Shown here in pieces: positions 48,850 through 61,375 of a DNA stretch of 64,000 nt (positions are counted from its first letter, which is position 1; each line of letters starts with the position of its first letter). Below the pieces are notes generated by a model, which searched no databases, was not told where the DNA came from, and saw nothing but the letters and a program-made list of their open reading frames with translations. Source of the DNA: Agaricus subrufescens (Eukaryota > Basidiomycota > Agaricomycetes > Agaricales > Agaricaceae); contig CM057058.1 of NCBI GenBank assembly GCA_029945375.1, positions 1,736,001 to 1,800,000 of the forward strand, given 5' to 3'. A program made the position numbers and the translations under genes.

Positions 48850-51800
48850 CTATACCTTCCGCCTCGGCAACATAGAGGGTACCCTCTCATTGACTGTTCT
48901 CGTCTCCTCTCTCTGCCTCCTACAAAACTCTTCGAACATACATTGATCCATGTTCTGAGACGATGTTTGAATCTGAAATCCAGATAGCGTGCCTTTGTTG
49001 ACGGCAGAGTGATCAAGCGACACTTGTGATTGCAAACGAGGAAGATTACTGGAAGTTGGGTATCGGCCCGATGTTCGAGTCTCATGTCGGGATTGAAATT
49101 TGATAGAGGTTGATGGTTGCCGTGCGGAAAACCTCGTCGTCCTCATCGCCACTGGGCCAGAGGATGCCTAGATAGTCCAATACACGGTCAGCCAGAGACA
49201 ACACACCTTATGAGACACCTACGCTATCAGCCTGTTCTAATTTCCGATTTTCACCCGTCGGCATAACAGAATCAAGGGCCTCCGCTTGATCATGACCAGA
49301 CGCCGAACTCTTCATAATGTCATCCATATTTGCTTGTATTCGCTTTTGTGCCAAAGATAACTTCGCCATGTATTCATTCAAGTGCCGCTGAGAAGCCGAC
49401 ATGTCCGCCTGAGTTTGCGTGCCGCGTATCCCAGGCCCTCGGTTAACCGCCAGTGAGTCCGATGGCATCATTGCACCGCGGGATCGTACATCAGCGCCAG
49501 AATGATTCGAATGAACAGTAACAGGATTGTGGGATACCGTAGCAATAGAACTACCCGAGTTTAACTGGCCATTTTGTCCGACTACTCCAGATTTTCCTTC
49601 AAAGAGTCTTCCAGTACCACCAGAATGACCATTCCCGGTTGTAAAATGCAGTTCAACGTCAGGCATTACGTCGTTTGGACCTTCATTGTGATTGACTGCA
49701 GACACGTCATCAGAAGAACGGTAACGTGGAGCATGGACATTCATCCCATGAGTGGTTGTGACGATAGAGGCAGCCTCAGTATCCACACGAGGCCACGAAA
49801 GCTGAGGAACCTTTCTTTGTTGATTAGGGGTACCGTTACGAGTCGTGACCTTGGCTCGAAATATTGCAGTCTGGCCATGACGAGCCTCATTATCTCTCGC
49901 CGGCGGTGGAACGTATCTCCCCATCGGGATAAAGGCCTTCGATGAAGGCGGACGAGGAGTCTTCTCTCCTTGTTGAGATCTGGGGATTTGAGCATTAGTA
50001 GCCTCCACTAGCGTCTTCGACAAAGGACCAATAAAAGGACCAATGTAACCTCGGGAACTCGTGTGTGCGTCCTGATCGTCATTACTACTAGAAGCTTGGG
50101 GTGTTTTGAAGGTGAACGCAAAGTGCTCGCCACTGATTTTCGCATGGTTGCTAGATTCAATCGTGTGATAAGATGAGATCACAGCCTCAAGCTTTCCTTT
50201 TAGGCCAAGCGTAGCATCCCTGAATATTGTTTGTTGGGCTTCAGTGACGGCATTGATCGGCGTTGAGCTGTCCAAAAGAAATGACTTCCGGTATAATGGC
50301 ACTGTGAGCTGGACGGCAGGGTTGAATATCTCTCGTTTTTCTATATGTTGCCTGTCGGGCAGGATGCGACAGGTAGCATTGTCAGGTACCCCGTAGATAG
50401 GTCGAGAGCTATCTTTAGATCCAATCCTTTCGATTGCACGCCGGAAAAGCCGACTCGAAGCGGGAACCCCAGATTTCATAGAAACACCTGATGCAAGACT
50501 ACTCGCGGTACTGGCACTCCTTGGCCGATAATTTGACACTGTAGGGCTCCTGACTGAATTTTTTTTACCTTTCGATAAGTTAACCTTGCGACCCTCATCG
50601 GATGATGCAAGATCCTTCGCAAGCGCATTAACTATAATTGGAATAGAACCAACCGTCCTCTTTAAACAATAATCATCCTGAGCCATATAAGCTATCGGGC
50701 ACCAATATGGCTCGAAAGAGGACACATGACATACCTCAACTAGAACCCTCTCATTCAAACTCGTCTCGGGGTTTTCTCGAGTTACCAATACTCCACCAAC
50801 CCTCGATGCTGCGCGCACTTTAGCCTTCTCGATGCTGTCATCCCTGACCATGTGCATGGGGCCGTCGCTCACCTGCTCCAATCCGGAGCTCAGAGAGGCG
50901 CTGCAAGAAGCCATAGCATGAGACCCTCGGGCTGCATCAGATTTAGGAGACCATATGACCGAGGCCGATTCACTAATCCACTTGTTTACTTTCTGGCGAT
51001 TGGTTAACATTATATTCTGCAGCTCTTCGGAAGAGGTTAGTCGATCATGAGGCAGTGGTATAAATTGGGGTGATTCTTCCTTCACTAGCTTCAGACTAAC
51101 CGAAGGTGTCGCTTCCAATAACTTCATAGGCTTATAAATGAACCGGGAGTCCTCGAGGTTGTTACCATCTCCTTGGCCTATTCTCATCTTCTTCGCGCGT
51201 CGCCGACCACGGCCCCGTTGAGATTTATCGTTCATTGACAGCGAGCTCGTATCCAACACGGGGGCAATAGCCCAATTGGGGGTACTCGCAGTGTGGTCAC
51301 AGCCTCTCTCCGCATCGTTCAACGGAGCCGTCCGGGATGAAACGAGGCTGATATCTTCCCCCACAGATCCCTTCGTCCGAGATAGTAAACTTTGGAAATC
51401 TTTGACATTTTCTCGATCCTCGGTTTTCTGGGTTTCCTGATCAATCGCTTTCGAAGGGTATCCGGATGCCAGAGGCGCTTGTAAAACGAGCTTTGCCAAT
51501 TCGGGATTTTTCATTGCAATCTACAACAGCCACAATCAGTAAAGCTCAGTCACAACACGGGAATGAATCTGCCACGACATACGTTTGTGGCATCGGCATA
51601 GGTCCTAATATTAAGCAGGGTTAATGAAGGTACTTGAATATCAGCTTCTGAGTTGACAGCTTGTGCCTCCTGAGATGAATCGGGTAGCAATGCCGCATAC
51701 CGAGTTGCTTGGCAAGTAGAGCGAGGCTTATCCTTATCTGAAGCATCAAGGTTGAGGATGCTGATAGTGGTTCGTAATAATCCCGGTTCATTTTCAACAG

Positions 51801-53248
51801 CGGAGACTTGGACAGAAGGTCGGACTTCAGATTGCGGATCCGGGGCGTCAAGAGGCTCGGAATCGCTGCCGGCGTTCTGAACCGAGGATGATAGACTATT
51901 TATTGAGCTCTGGTTTGACTCAGTAGCATCGCGAGGTGTGTAAATAGACGTAGGTGAACAGTGAACTACTGAAACTGCCTGCTCTGGAGGGGTCAAGTCA
52001 ATCAGATCAAGGCTGGAACGTTCAAGGGAAGGAATCTCGGATACGAGAGGATTTGCAACATCTTCCGTCGACAGCGGGGGTAAAGGAATTGTTCTGCGAC
52101 GGGGAGCAAGTGGTGTCACACGTGGATCAACAGATTTTGAAGAATTATCTAAAGTTGTCGTGTCTTCAAAGCTAATTAACTCCTTTAGAAGTGCGCCCGT
52201 AGGCACCGGGGATCGGTTTTCCCTGCGATTTTCCGTTTCGGATAGACACGGGAGTTCCATGTCACCGGTGTTGGCAAGTGTAGACAAGCCAAGTACAAGT
52301 GGGGACAAGACGGCGGTTGATTCTTCCATCGGTTTGGCCATGAGTAGTGGGGGAAGCGGAATAATAGGGATGTCGTGAATTTGATAGAGGCTGTTAGATG
52401 CCAATGCGAGCGGTGACCGCTGCATTACTTGTTCTGTGATCGCAGCCGCGCGATCTGAAGCTACCGAACACAGGGTAATAGCCTCTGATACTTTGCCCAT
52501 TTGGCCAGTCTGAAATTCGTCGAACAGTCCCGGTGACGGAAAGGAGGATCTTGGGGAAGGGAATCCTCCGAACTGCATCACTACCGTAAGCATATTCAAA
52601 TATAAGGATGATTGATGAGCATATACGTACTGATAATAACGCGGTATGCTCTGTAATCTCTTCAATGGAGTCCGGGGAATGAGTTTCGCTGGTCAGCGGC
52701 ACCGGTATAACAGTCTCGAGAGGAGAAACTGTTGTTCCGTAAGCCTCGAACGATTGTGGAATGATAGATTCGGATAACGGTAGCGAGACGTTTCCGGTTT
52801 CTTCACGATATTCGTTCTTCGTTTGAAGACTTGCGTTCTCACCTTGGACAGCGGCGGGCTCGTAAGATACGGGATTGTGCCCAATAGAGAGACTCTGAGT
52901 TTAGAATGTCAGAAAACATATGCATATGGAGGATAAGAGTGCACTCGCTTGTTCGGACCATTTGGGTAGAGGGGCAGTGTGCTGGCGAGTTTCAATACTG
53001 TGATATAACGTCTGTGAAGGCTATTGAGTACCGCGAAGGCTAGTAGATGGTATGGAGAACTCACAGTCTCTACGACTTGCTCTTCCGTTTCGTCCTAGAG
53101 TGTCAATGCTTTCTGTCAACAGCACAAGGAGAATAAAATACCGCATACATACAGTCTTGGGGTCCAGATGTTGTGCGGGTTCCAGTAAACTACGACGCAC
53201 TTCTTTCTCTTCATCAATTGGAGTGTTTTTCTCGTTGACGTTACCCAT
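48850..53248 (-). CDS. Large low-complexity hypothetical protein
   Basis: About eight exons read together on the minus strand. The likely start is MGNVNEKNTPIDEEKEVRRS at 53248, followed by DETEEQVVET. A middle exon reads SIGHNPVSYEPAAVQGENAS, then long exons at about 52.66-51.60 kb and 51.51-49.23 kb. A last exon running to 48850 ends VNERVPSMLPRRKV. The protein is roughly 1,300 residues, mostly Ser/Pro/Thr-rich and probably disordered. It has a strongly basic patch, RGRGRRRAKKMR, suggesting nuclear location. A more ordered region is NERVLVEVCHVSSFEPYWCP. No known domain is recognised. The first exons are small and the junctions upstream of 52.7 kb are tentative. Confidence 0.7.
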
Positions 53249-53684
53249 CTCCTGAGGCCAAGTAAAATGGGAAAAGACAGAGGTATGGAGTGAACAGGAT
53301 GTGACCTTGTCAGACCAAATGTCTGCAGATACAAAAATAGTCAGAAGCGTAAGCTCGCAACGGTCGGTCTCAAATCCAGCTGCGCAAACATCCATTTATT
53401 TTGGAGTCAAGCCGATACGAGCCCCAAAGAAGGTCGAGAGCCTGCCAGAGCTGGCGAGTGTCATTCTGGACTCCAGTGCTGAATTTCTAGAGACGCGGCA
53501 GATTGTTGAATGCAAAGCTTTTGGGTCCGAGGATGGCCGTAGAGACTGATGGTGAGCTTGTTGTCCTGGAGTGGCTCATCAAGCGTCGCAACGGCTGTGC
53601 ATCAACACACCTTTCCCCCAATCGTCCACATCCTTCTCCGTCGCTTCACAAGGAAGAGGCCTACTATCCTTCTTTCCTGTGCAC
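53249..53684. promoter_or_regulatory. Divergent region, large hypothetical / SDR gene
   Basis: 436 bp between ATGs, with open frames on both strands that I do not support as exons. Confidence 0.35.
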
Positions 53685-55327
53685 ATGCCGCCTCGCACAG
53701 AGTCAACTCTGGTGTTCGACAGCTTCGACTTGGACCTGGTAGTCAAAGTCCTAGCTCAGACCGCGTTCAGTAAGATGCTACGTCACGCGAGGGTTTTATC
53801 TCCGAATTTACAAATACCCTTTTGACCTTCAGGCCCCTTCTTCACGTCCTTTATCCCTCTCTTTTACTTCTTCCAGGGTGCTAAATTAACCGATGGGGTT
53901 GTGATCTATTCGGTTCTCTACTGTCTGGCTGTCTCATTATTTTGTGAGATTTCTCCGTCGGTTATTCTAGGCCACTCGGTGCTCAATACCCCCAGGGGCT
54001 ATAAAATGGATGTCAACACTATATAGGAACCAAGGAAGCATATTCTTTGCGCCCAAACCATTGGACTGGGGCGAGCAAATTGTAGTCATAACAGGAGGTC
54101 AGTAGCATTGACGTTGTTAAAGTTATAGTAATGCTAAGTTTGCTACAGGCTCTTCCGGCATTGGAGAACTCCTTGCCAATACTCTTGCTGTTCGAAACGT
54201 TACGGTCGTGGTTCTCGATGTGAAGCCTATTCAGACAGAAAATTGTTCGCGCTGCATCACTATCTTCAACTGTGGCAAACTCATAAAAAGATCGCAGATA
54301 ACATCACGTATTACAAGTGCGATGTATCTCAATGGTCAGAGGTCGAGGCAATTGCAAGGCGTATTAAGGACGAAGTTTGTGCTCCCACCGAAGTTCAGAT
54401 ACTTGAGCCCAACCTTTTATCATAGATCGGCGAGCCTACAATCCTTGTCAATAACGCGGGCGTTGTCCAAGGGAAGTTGATCCTCGATTTAAATGAGAAG
54501 GATGTTCGGCAGTAGGTTTGACTTTAGCCTCACAAATCGTTGGCTCATGCTAGCCCCTCCCAGGACTTTCGGTGTCAATGCTTTAGCTCACTGGTGGACC
54601 ATCAAAGCATTCCTTCCGGACATGCTCAAGAAGAAGTCGGGCCATATCGTGAGCTACGCCTGTAGAATCATGTCCAGAGGCTAACGATTGCCAACTAGGT
54701 GACCGTATCCTCCACCATGGGCATCGTGGGTGCCCCGCAAATGAGTGAGTCGGATGAACACCGAGTCTGTTATAGTAGTGTGACTTACTCGGGGCATTAG
54801 CTGACTACTGTGGGACCAAAGCTGCAGTGCGTTCCCTGAATGAAACCCTTCGTTTTGAACTTGATAATCAGTGAGTCATGGAGACGGAAGTGATCGCCTT
54901 TCTCCCTCACAAATTGTGCCTAGCTACAACGTGCCTGGAATTCGTACGACGCTTGTGTGTCCGGGACACACTAGGACGCCACTGTTCGCGACGATCTCAG
55001 TACCAAAACATTGGCTTTACCAATTTTTCTTCAGCTCTGTGCAGCCGATTGATATTGTCAAACCGATCATCTCTGCCCTCGATGCGCAAGAGTCGCGGAC
55101 CATCATGGTTCCGTTTTACGTACACTTGGCAGCCTATATCAACCATCTACCGAGTTTCATGATTGATTTAGCACAATATGTGAGTAAACGATTCCATTCT
55201 GTACGCCGGGTCTTGGCTTAGCTCTTGTTTCTAGGTTGCTAGTTCGACATATGCGATGAAACAGTTCAAAAAATCCACTGGACGACGTGAAGATGAGGGT
55301 CCCCTCAAGTCTGGATCACTGGAGTGA
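53685..55327 (+). CDS. Membrane-anchored short-chain dehydrogenase/reductase
   Basis: An NAD(P)-dependent oxidoreductase of the SDR superfamily, close in layout to DHRS/RDH10-type retinol or sterol-side-chain dehydrogenases of lipid droplets or ER. About eight exons. The N-terminus MPPRTESTLVFDSFDLDLVV leads to a hydrophobic anchor (FFTSFIPLFYFFQG, VVIYSVLYCLAVSLFW). The Rossmann motif is VVITGGSSGIGELLA (TGxxxGxG), then CDVSQW, ILVNNAGVVQGK, TFGVNALAHWWTIKAFLPDM, HIVTVSSTMG (catalytic Ser) and DYCGTKAAVRSLNETL (catalytic YxxxK). The end FKKSTGRREDEGPLKSGSLE is hydrophilic. All catalytic residues are present; the substrate cannot be predicted. Confidence 0.9.
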
Positions 55328-56022
55328 CTTGAAGATACGGGTAATTATTGATGGGCCCGAACCTAGGTCTTGGGAAGGCGCATGTAAAATAGACGCCGCG
55401 GACCATAGCGAGCATGTAATGCAATGGACAATATGCGTGTGGTCAGACTCCCTTCCTATTAAAGTTACTCCTCGATGTTTTTTCAAAGGTTACTTCTGGT
55501 CCAGTCTCCTTCCTATTAAAGCTTCCTGTATAGCGCCAATCCTGCTTTAAAAAACCCATTGCGGACCTGTGTTACAAATATATGACGACAAAAATTCCAG
55601 CAGGGGCTAGGGAAGATGGTGTCGAGCTATATATTCCACATGCGAAACATGACCTTGTTCTGCCTCCCATCAGATACCCCTCCCCCTGCAGCCATCTCCG
55701 CGCGCCCGCCGTCTGTGCCGTCGAGCTCTAGACCGCATGCAGCTGGAGACAGACCATTCCCGCACTCGAGGTAGGCATGGAGAGCCCGCGGAGAATGACG
55801 TCACGTGTGCGGAGGGAGTGGCCGTCAAAGTGGCTCGTGGGTCGCGGGTGGGACGTTCTATCAGCATCGATGACAGCAGACGGGCTTCAGCTGCACCCGG
55901 CGCCTCCATCTTGGCACCGGTGCGCTTATTTCCTCTTATCGTCTCGCTTATCACTCACTCTTCTTTCCTAGCCTGATCCGCGCCCCTCAAAAGCTGCATC
56001 CCGCCGCCATGTCTGCCCCCCA
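55328..56022. other. Intergenic SDR / repeat-containing hypothetical
   Basis: About 700 bp. The right half is GC-rich with open frames on both strands. It should contain the SDR 3' UTR and the next promoter. No gene is called. Confidence 0.35.
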
Positions 56023-57743
56023 ATGAGCCCTTGCAAAAATCACGACCCTGTTCACATCGCGGCCGCCTCATGTGTGCCTCATGAGGACATGTGGCCTCTG
56101 TGCCAGGTAAATGAAATATCAGACACTTCTTCTGCGGAAGCGAATAGGCAGGTCTTCGAGGACTCTCATGTCATGGTATGTGATATTTTTTACACTACAT
56201 CGCTGCCTTCTCATCCACGTTCCACCACCAGCGCTCGTCTCGGGAGGACTCCAGCTGGGCGGAATGTCGTGATAGGGTTGGTCTCCATGTGTCTGCGAAT
56301 CAAGACACGCCAGGTTGACCCTCTCTTGCAGGATATTCTGCGAGACTACTTCAGAGACCCAAGCAACATCGTTCTGCACTCAAGTTGCCCGCATATAGCC
56401 CCGCATATAGTCATATCTCCTGCATTTGAAACACCCGAAGATTTCTACACTCCCTGGAATAACTGCACACTTCCTCAATGGTCGGGTTCTTTGATGGTCC
56501 CACCATACGACTTGACCACGGGACGCCTAGATCCCCCCACCATCCCCCTTTTTGAAAAACAGGATCCTCTGTGTGCTAGTGACGACACTCTCGTCAACGA
56601 GGACTCAAAATGCGAAGAAATTACTCCCATTTCTTCCACCAACAAAAAACACACGTTCTCGCGTTCTCGATTTGATTCGTTTGTAAGCATTCTACATGAC
56701 AGATAGAATTCATACTGATAATCGATCTAGGTCGAATCGACTGCCAATGAACGTCTGATATTATATCATGTGGTCAAAGCTCTCCAAAAACATCAATGCA
56801 AGGCTGTGGTAAGTCCAAAAAGTGCAAATTACCAGTGCTTCTTGCGAATTCTCTGACCATACCCCAAAAGGCATATGCTGCCAGCAGACGCGCTGCGACG
56901 TTTTGTGGTCGTTATGAAATGTCCGAGTCACTTCGCTCGATTGAACGCCCGTTCCTTTGGGTCGATCCCGCTGAGGTATGGGTTTTCTACCGCGCGTCTC
57001 CACCAGCAAGAGTTAACAAGTTTTAGCCCGTTCTCCAGAATAATAAGCAGACACTGGGCGGAGCTATCATCATCGAGTCACCATCCCCTTTCACTGTACC
57101 ACATATCATCATCAACCCCGCGCCTATCCAAAATCCTTGGATTCCATGGTATAACATCGTCACCGATCCACAAGATGGACGTTCTCTCACTATTCCTTCT
57201 CCCCGTGTCAACTACATCAATGTGAGCCGGGATGAAGAGAGAGACTTATTGGATTCTAGATGGTCGATGTCGTCTACTGCTTCCTCACGGTTGTCCCTGG
57301 TAACTGATACCGAGGAGGAGGAAGATATGGAAGAAGATGTCGGTTACGAGGACGACAATGTTTCTGAAGAGGACTGTCCTGAGAGTTCGCCACCTTCACG
57401 GCCTGGCTCTCCGGGACCCGAGACACCGACAGATGATTCTCTGTCTCTGAACGAGTTCTTCCACATGCGGTCGCTCAACTTTGCTATCGACGAAGACGAT
57501 GAGGAAGATCGTGCCTTGGCCCTCTCCATTGCCAAAACTGCCGTAGAAGAATATTACCAGAGCGCTTCTCTTCGCTGCTCATTACCGGTGATTGAAGAAG
57601 AGGATTCTCCTGATGAAGAAACTTTTTTCCCTCCGCATCCTTCTTCTCTCAGGGTGAATGAAGGCGAAGGTTTACCTTTACTGGACGATTGGTGTACAGG
57701 AGCTCCTACGCGAACATCGGCGCCGACCATTGTTGTTGTATGA
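56023..57743 (+). CDS. Acidic hypothetical protein with an internal repeat
   Basis: A spliced gene of about five exons. The ATG at 56023 begins MSPCKNHDPVHIAAASCVPH; intron use in the first 300 bp is uncertain because candidate introns there stay open. Later exons are firmer: RFDSF, then VESTANERLILYHVVKALQK, then AYAASRRAATFCGRYEMSES, then VLQNNKQTLGGAIIIESPSP. A motif occurs twice. Copy 1 is HIAPHIVISPAFETPEDFY, then PWNN, then PQWSGSL. Copy 2 is FTVPHIIINPAPIQNPWIP, then WYN, then PQDGRSL. The C-terminal 170 residues are Asp/Glu- and Ser-rich, with an HMRSLNFAIDEDDEEDRALA helix. I do not recognise the family. No signal peptide or membrane segment is evident. Confidence 0.72.
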
Positions 57744-59602
57744 TCAATTGTCTGTGAGCCCGACTTCGTCGCCACCTTGCCGCCTCGGTCTCTTTAGCTC
57801 TAACTCGGCGCTTCTTTACGACAATACCTATCTTCCACCCCTACTTCATTGGACCTCACACCCAATGCTCCCTTATAATTTTTACCCCGGTACCCTATTC
57901 CGCGTCGTATAATTAACTTAGATCGGCTGTCTCATGCATTCATCAGCATCTATCACACTGGCTGCGATAATTTCACTCTCCTTTCTCTTCGCATTGTGTA
58001 TACTAGTCATATTCCTCCCTTTTTTGTCAATATCACTAATTCACCACCAAGTTGGTCACTCATTCTCATCATGTCTATATTTTTTTCGACATATTCCTCG
58101 CTGTACCATCAGTTGTATGTGATTTCCAAGCCCTGTTTGTTGGGTTCCCTCATGTCTACCCCCTTTGTGTGTATTGTATAATGCGAATATGCCGGCTCTT
58201 GAGACCTTGCGATGGGTTCGTGTCTCCTTAACGTCGCGATCCCGAATACTTCGGCTCCTTTGACGTTCAACCTGTTATCCCCTTGGGCCAGTACTTAGGC
58301 AAGAGCTTCCGCCACCTCGCTAAGGATTACCACCGATCCGTAATATAATTGTATCCCTGACAGAGCGGAAGGCTTTTCTCACCCAACCGAGGTAAAGAAT
58401 CATAATATAAGTAAAAAGGAACAACCAAGAATGATAGAAATCACACAATGATACCGATATGACGTATGTATTAATGCTTGTTTTTTTTTCAAATGGTAGA
58501 AGAGCTTCGTGTGGGAAGGGTTGGAGGTGGGTGCCTCATGAGTATTAGTGCCTGGATTGATTAAATATATGGGCTTTGCATGTGTTGACCGGATTTAGAT
58601 GGAATGGAGTGGGTGGAGATTGACATAGATGAATTGATGACGATGACAAGATGACAATTAACAAATGTGTTGTCATGAAGAAAGTTTGGGAGAGCATAGA
58701 GTGACGTTATTGTTGCTTGAGATCCGGGGGTGGGACTGGGGTGGGATATATGGGATAGGATACGTGTATATATATATGTTGAGTAATATAACAAAGGTGA
58801 AGAATTGTTTCAGTGTTGTATAGCATAAGTGATGCGGATCTATTCGTTGGAAAAACAATAAGATTCTTTTTTTGGTGTTATATAATATACACGACAACGA
58901 ACATGCGGATAAAATAAGTTGATTGAGTTAGGAAAAACAAGATAGACAATGGAAGAGATGTGGTGTGTTAGGATACATATAACGCTGACGTACACTTCGG
59001 AAAGGATCGACATAACTGACACCCTAAAATAATAAACCAATGTACGGCAGGTGGCGATCATCATCAACAAAAAGGGTAGTTTGTAAGGGAGAGGGAGAAG
59101 ATAGAATGCCAGGTTTTGATACTCGTCATCAACAGTCATCGAATCATCAACGTCAATTTAAAAAGGCAATTGAATGGGACATCCAATGGGAGATGTGGCG
59201 AAGGAACCAATGGAGCGTAAAGATCTTTTTTTAACAAGACGCCGACGGATCCTTGGAAACTACAAATGGGTAAGGAAGGAAAATCAGGGTTGCTCGTTGG
59301 CGATAAGGGGAAGAGGTCTTTAAGGGGGAAGGAAAGGCTCGTGTCGCATGGCCTCCCCTCTCCGCCTTTTTAGAGTTTCTAAAATGTTAAGAAATGGAGC
59401 AAAGGCACTGCAATAGCAGTGAAACAAGCGGGATATTCCGCTTGAAGGGTCGCGTAACAGAAGAACCATCGCAAGGCGATTTGGAGAAACCGGGGCGAGA
59501 GGTATGAAGGTTGATCTTTGTCGTTTACATATTCGTTGCCAAGAATTTCTGGTCGGTTGAAACTGGATGCAACCAGAGCAAAGCCATTCCATAGCACATG
59601 TT
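57744..59602. other. Long convergent intergenic stretch
   Basis: 1.86 kb between the stops of the repeat-containing gene and the CASTOR-like gene. The first 400 bp are C/T-rich, like a 3' UTR. 58.5-59.1 kb is A/T-rich with TA runs. A balanced patch at about 58,190-58,350 has a 12-base match to a conserved LSU-rRNA string, which I treat as chance. No gene is called. Confidence 0.4.
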
Positions 59603-61375
59603 TAGCATCCACGAAGCAGAGACTGTGCTCGCATGGCGTGTTTTCTGCTCACCTACAGACGGAGTATTGGGATTAATTAGAAGTGCATAGGAAACAATGC
59701 ACATACGAGTATGTTCGCCGATTTGAAAGTTGAACTATATAGATGATTCACGTTGTGATCTCCCAGGGTTTTCGAAAATCTGTTAACAAGGCCATACTTG
59801 TCTAAAATAATTGGAGAAAAAAGCGGAGTTATTCATTACACCAGCGATAATGAAAGTGTAGTAACTTACCCAATCCAAACCTCCTCAAATCAACCTGCAA
59901 GCACTTCAATTCCCCAATGCACATATCAATATCATCGTCATCATCCATTGGATCACCTTCATCACTTCCAGAACAACCATATCCCTCATCCAAATTTGTA
60001 TCGAGCTCCAAGCTTCCACCACAAACCAAAAGGTGTCGTTGTTCGGGTGGAAAAAGTGCTGAGAGGACTTTTACATCAGCGGTTAACGATGAACCTTCTT
60101 GTGTTCGAATGAAACTGAAAAACGGTACTGTAAGAGGTTCTTGCGATAATTCGTCTTCGTGTATGGATGATGAAGGTGTTGAAGGGGATGTTGGTTTTGA
60201 ATCAGAAAGGTTGTCGGATAAGATGTTGGTATCAATAGAAGATAAACTTCCACCACTCCAGACCCGCGATCGAGGACCAGAAGCAGCAGTAGCAGGGCTC
60301 GATTCGTGATCATGAGTAGTGGTACCCATTTCGGGACTTAAACCACTAGGTGAAGTTTGCGAGAAGTATTCATCATAACCTCCTTCTGAGTCGTCAGCAT
60401 AACCCAAGCATGACGAAGGAATAGAATAGTTCGAATCTGGCGAATTTTTGGTCTGGTTTCGTCCAGACGAAAAGATAAGTTCAGGAAAAGCTATCAGTTT
60501 GACGATTTTCATTCCCCAGTTGTCGACGCCGAATTCGTCGGAAAGACCGACACAAGCGATATCGGAGTCGAGAATGCGCACTTCGTTATCAGTAGGCGAG
60601 AGGACTCTAACGTCTCCTCTGGGAGGGGTCTCTGCGCGGCCATTTGGTGTAATGGCAACAGACGTCGGTGTAGAAGCATGCGAGGAGAGAAGAGAATGTT
60701 GCGTAAGAGTGAGCACAGTTGGGGAAGAAGCAGAAGAATTGTCGCGGTCACTTGAATTCGAAGATGGCATGTATGACGAAGGAGTAGATGAGGGGAACGC
60801 GTCGGATGTGTACAAGTCGAAACCCGCGGTTTCGAATAATGTCAGAACCTCGTGTAGACGAGCCTCTCTGACCTATAAGGGGATTCAATGAGCTAAAAAA
60901 ACCTGTGGACGAAGGGTCTGCCATACGAAAATAAAGTCACACATATATGAAGACTGGTAAAGAATAGAAATGCCGGCGGCCGCAAGAGGCGCAGAAAGCT
61001 CGTTGACCCGCGCTCCGCAACCACCTACAAGGGATCCATATCTTCAGACCGAGAATCGAGTCATAAACGCCACTTACCATATTGATCAGCATGTGAGTCA
61101 ATTTGAAGGGCATTCCATGGTTGGTACGATATTTCTACAGGGTCTTTACGCTGAGTTTGTATGTCTTTTCTAGCAATGACATCGAAATCGTGCACATGTT
61201 CATAATCCACAAATAGTGAGATTTCAATCTCGTTAGCGGTGATAGTGAAAAAAGTAAGACTGGGGTCGAGAATATGTCTGAGGATGGGATGGGACAGTGT
61301 CTGAAGACGACTGCGCGGGATATGAACGAGCGCTAAGGGGATGGGGAGGAGAGATATGGTGAGGGCATCGGCCAT
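59603..61375 (-). CDS. CASTOR-like ACT-domain protein
   Basis: The closest resemblance is to animal CASTOR1/GATSL proteins, which bind arginine through paired ACT domains and regulate TORC1 via GATOR2. Exon 1 gives MADALTISLLPIPLALVHIP, LSHPILRHILDPSLTFFTIT and EIEISLFVDYE, like the CASTOR N-terminus. Splicing adds GGCGARVNELSAPLAAAGIS, ILYQSSYMCDFIFV and REARLHEVLTLFETAGFDLY, matching the second CASTOR segment (APLAEHHVSVL, then TDFILVRE). The second half has VRILDSDIACVGLSDEFGVD, VPFFSFIRTQEGSSLTADV and, in the last exons, KYGLVNRFSKTLGDHNVNHL and YSSTFKSANIL. A Ser/Pro/Asp-rich insertion of about 150 residues separates the parts. An upstream in-frame ATG at 61447 is less likely. Ligand binding is not established by sequence. 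Confidence 0.78.

Noticed and set aside
58271..58282. A 12-base string matching the conserved GGGGATAACAGG of large-subunit rRNA (minus strand)
   Set aside because: Flanking bases do not match rRNA on either side, so it is most likely chance.
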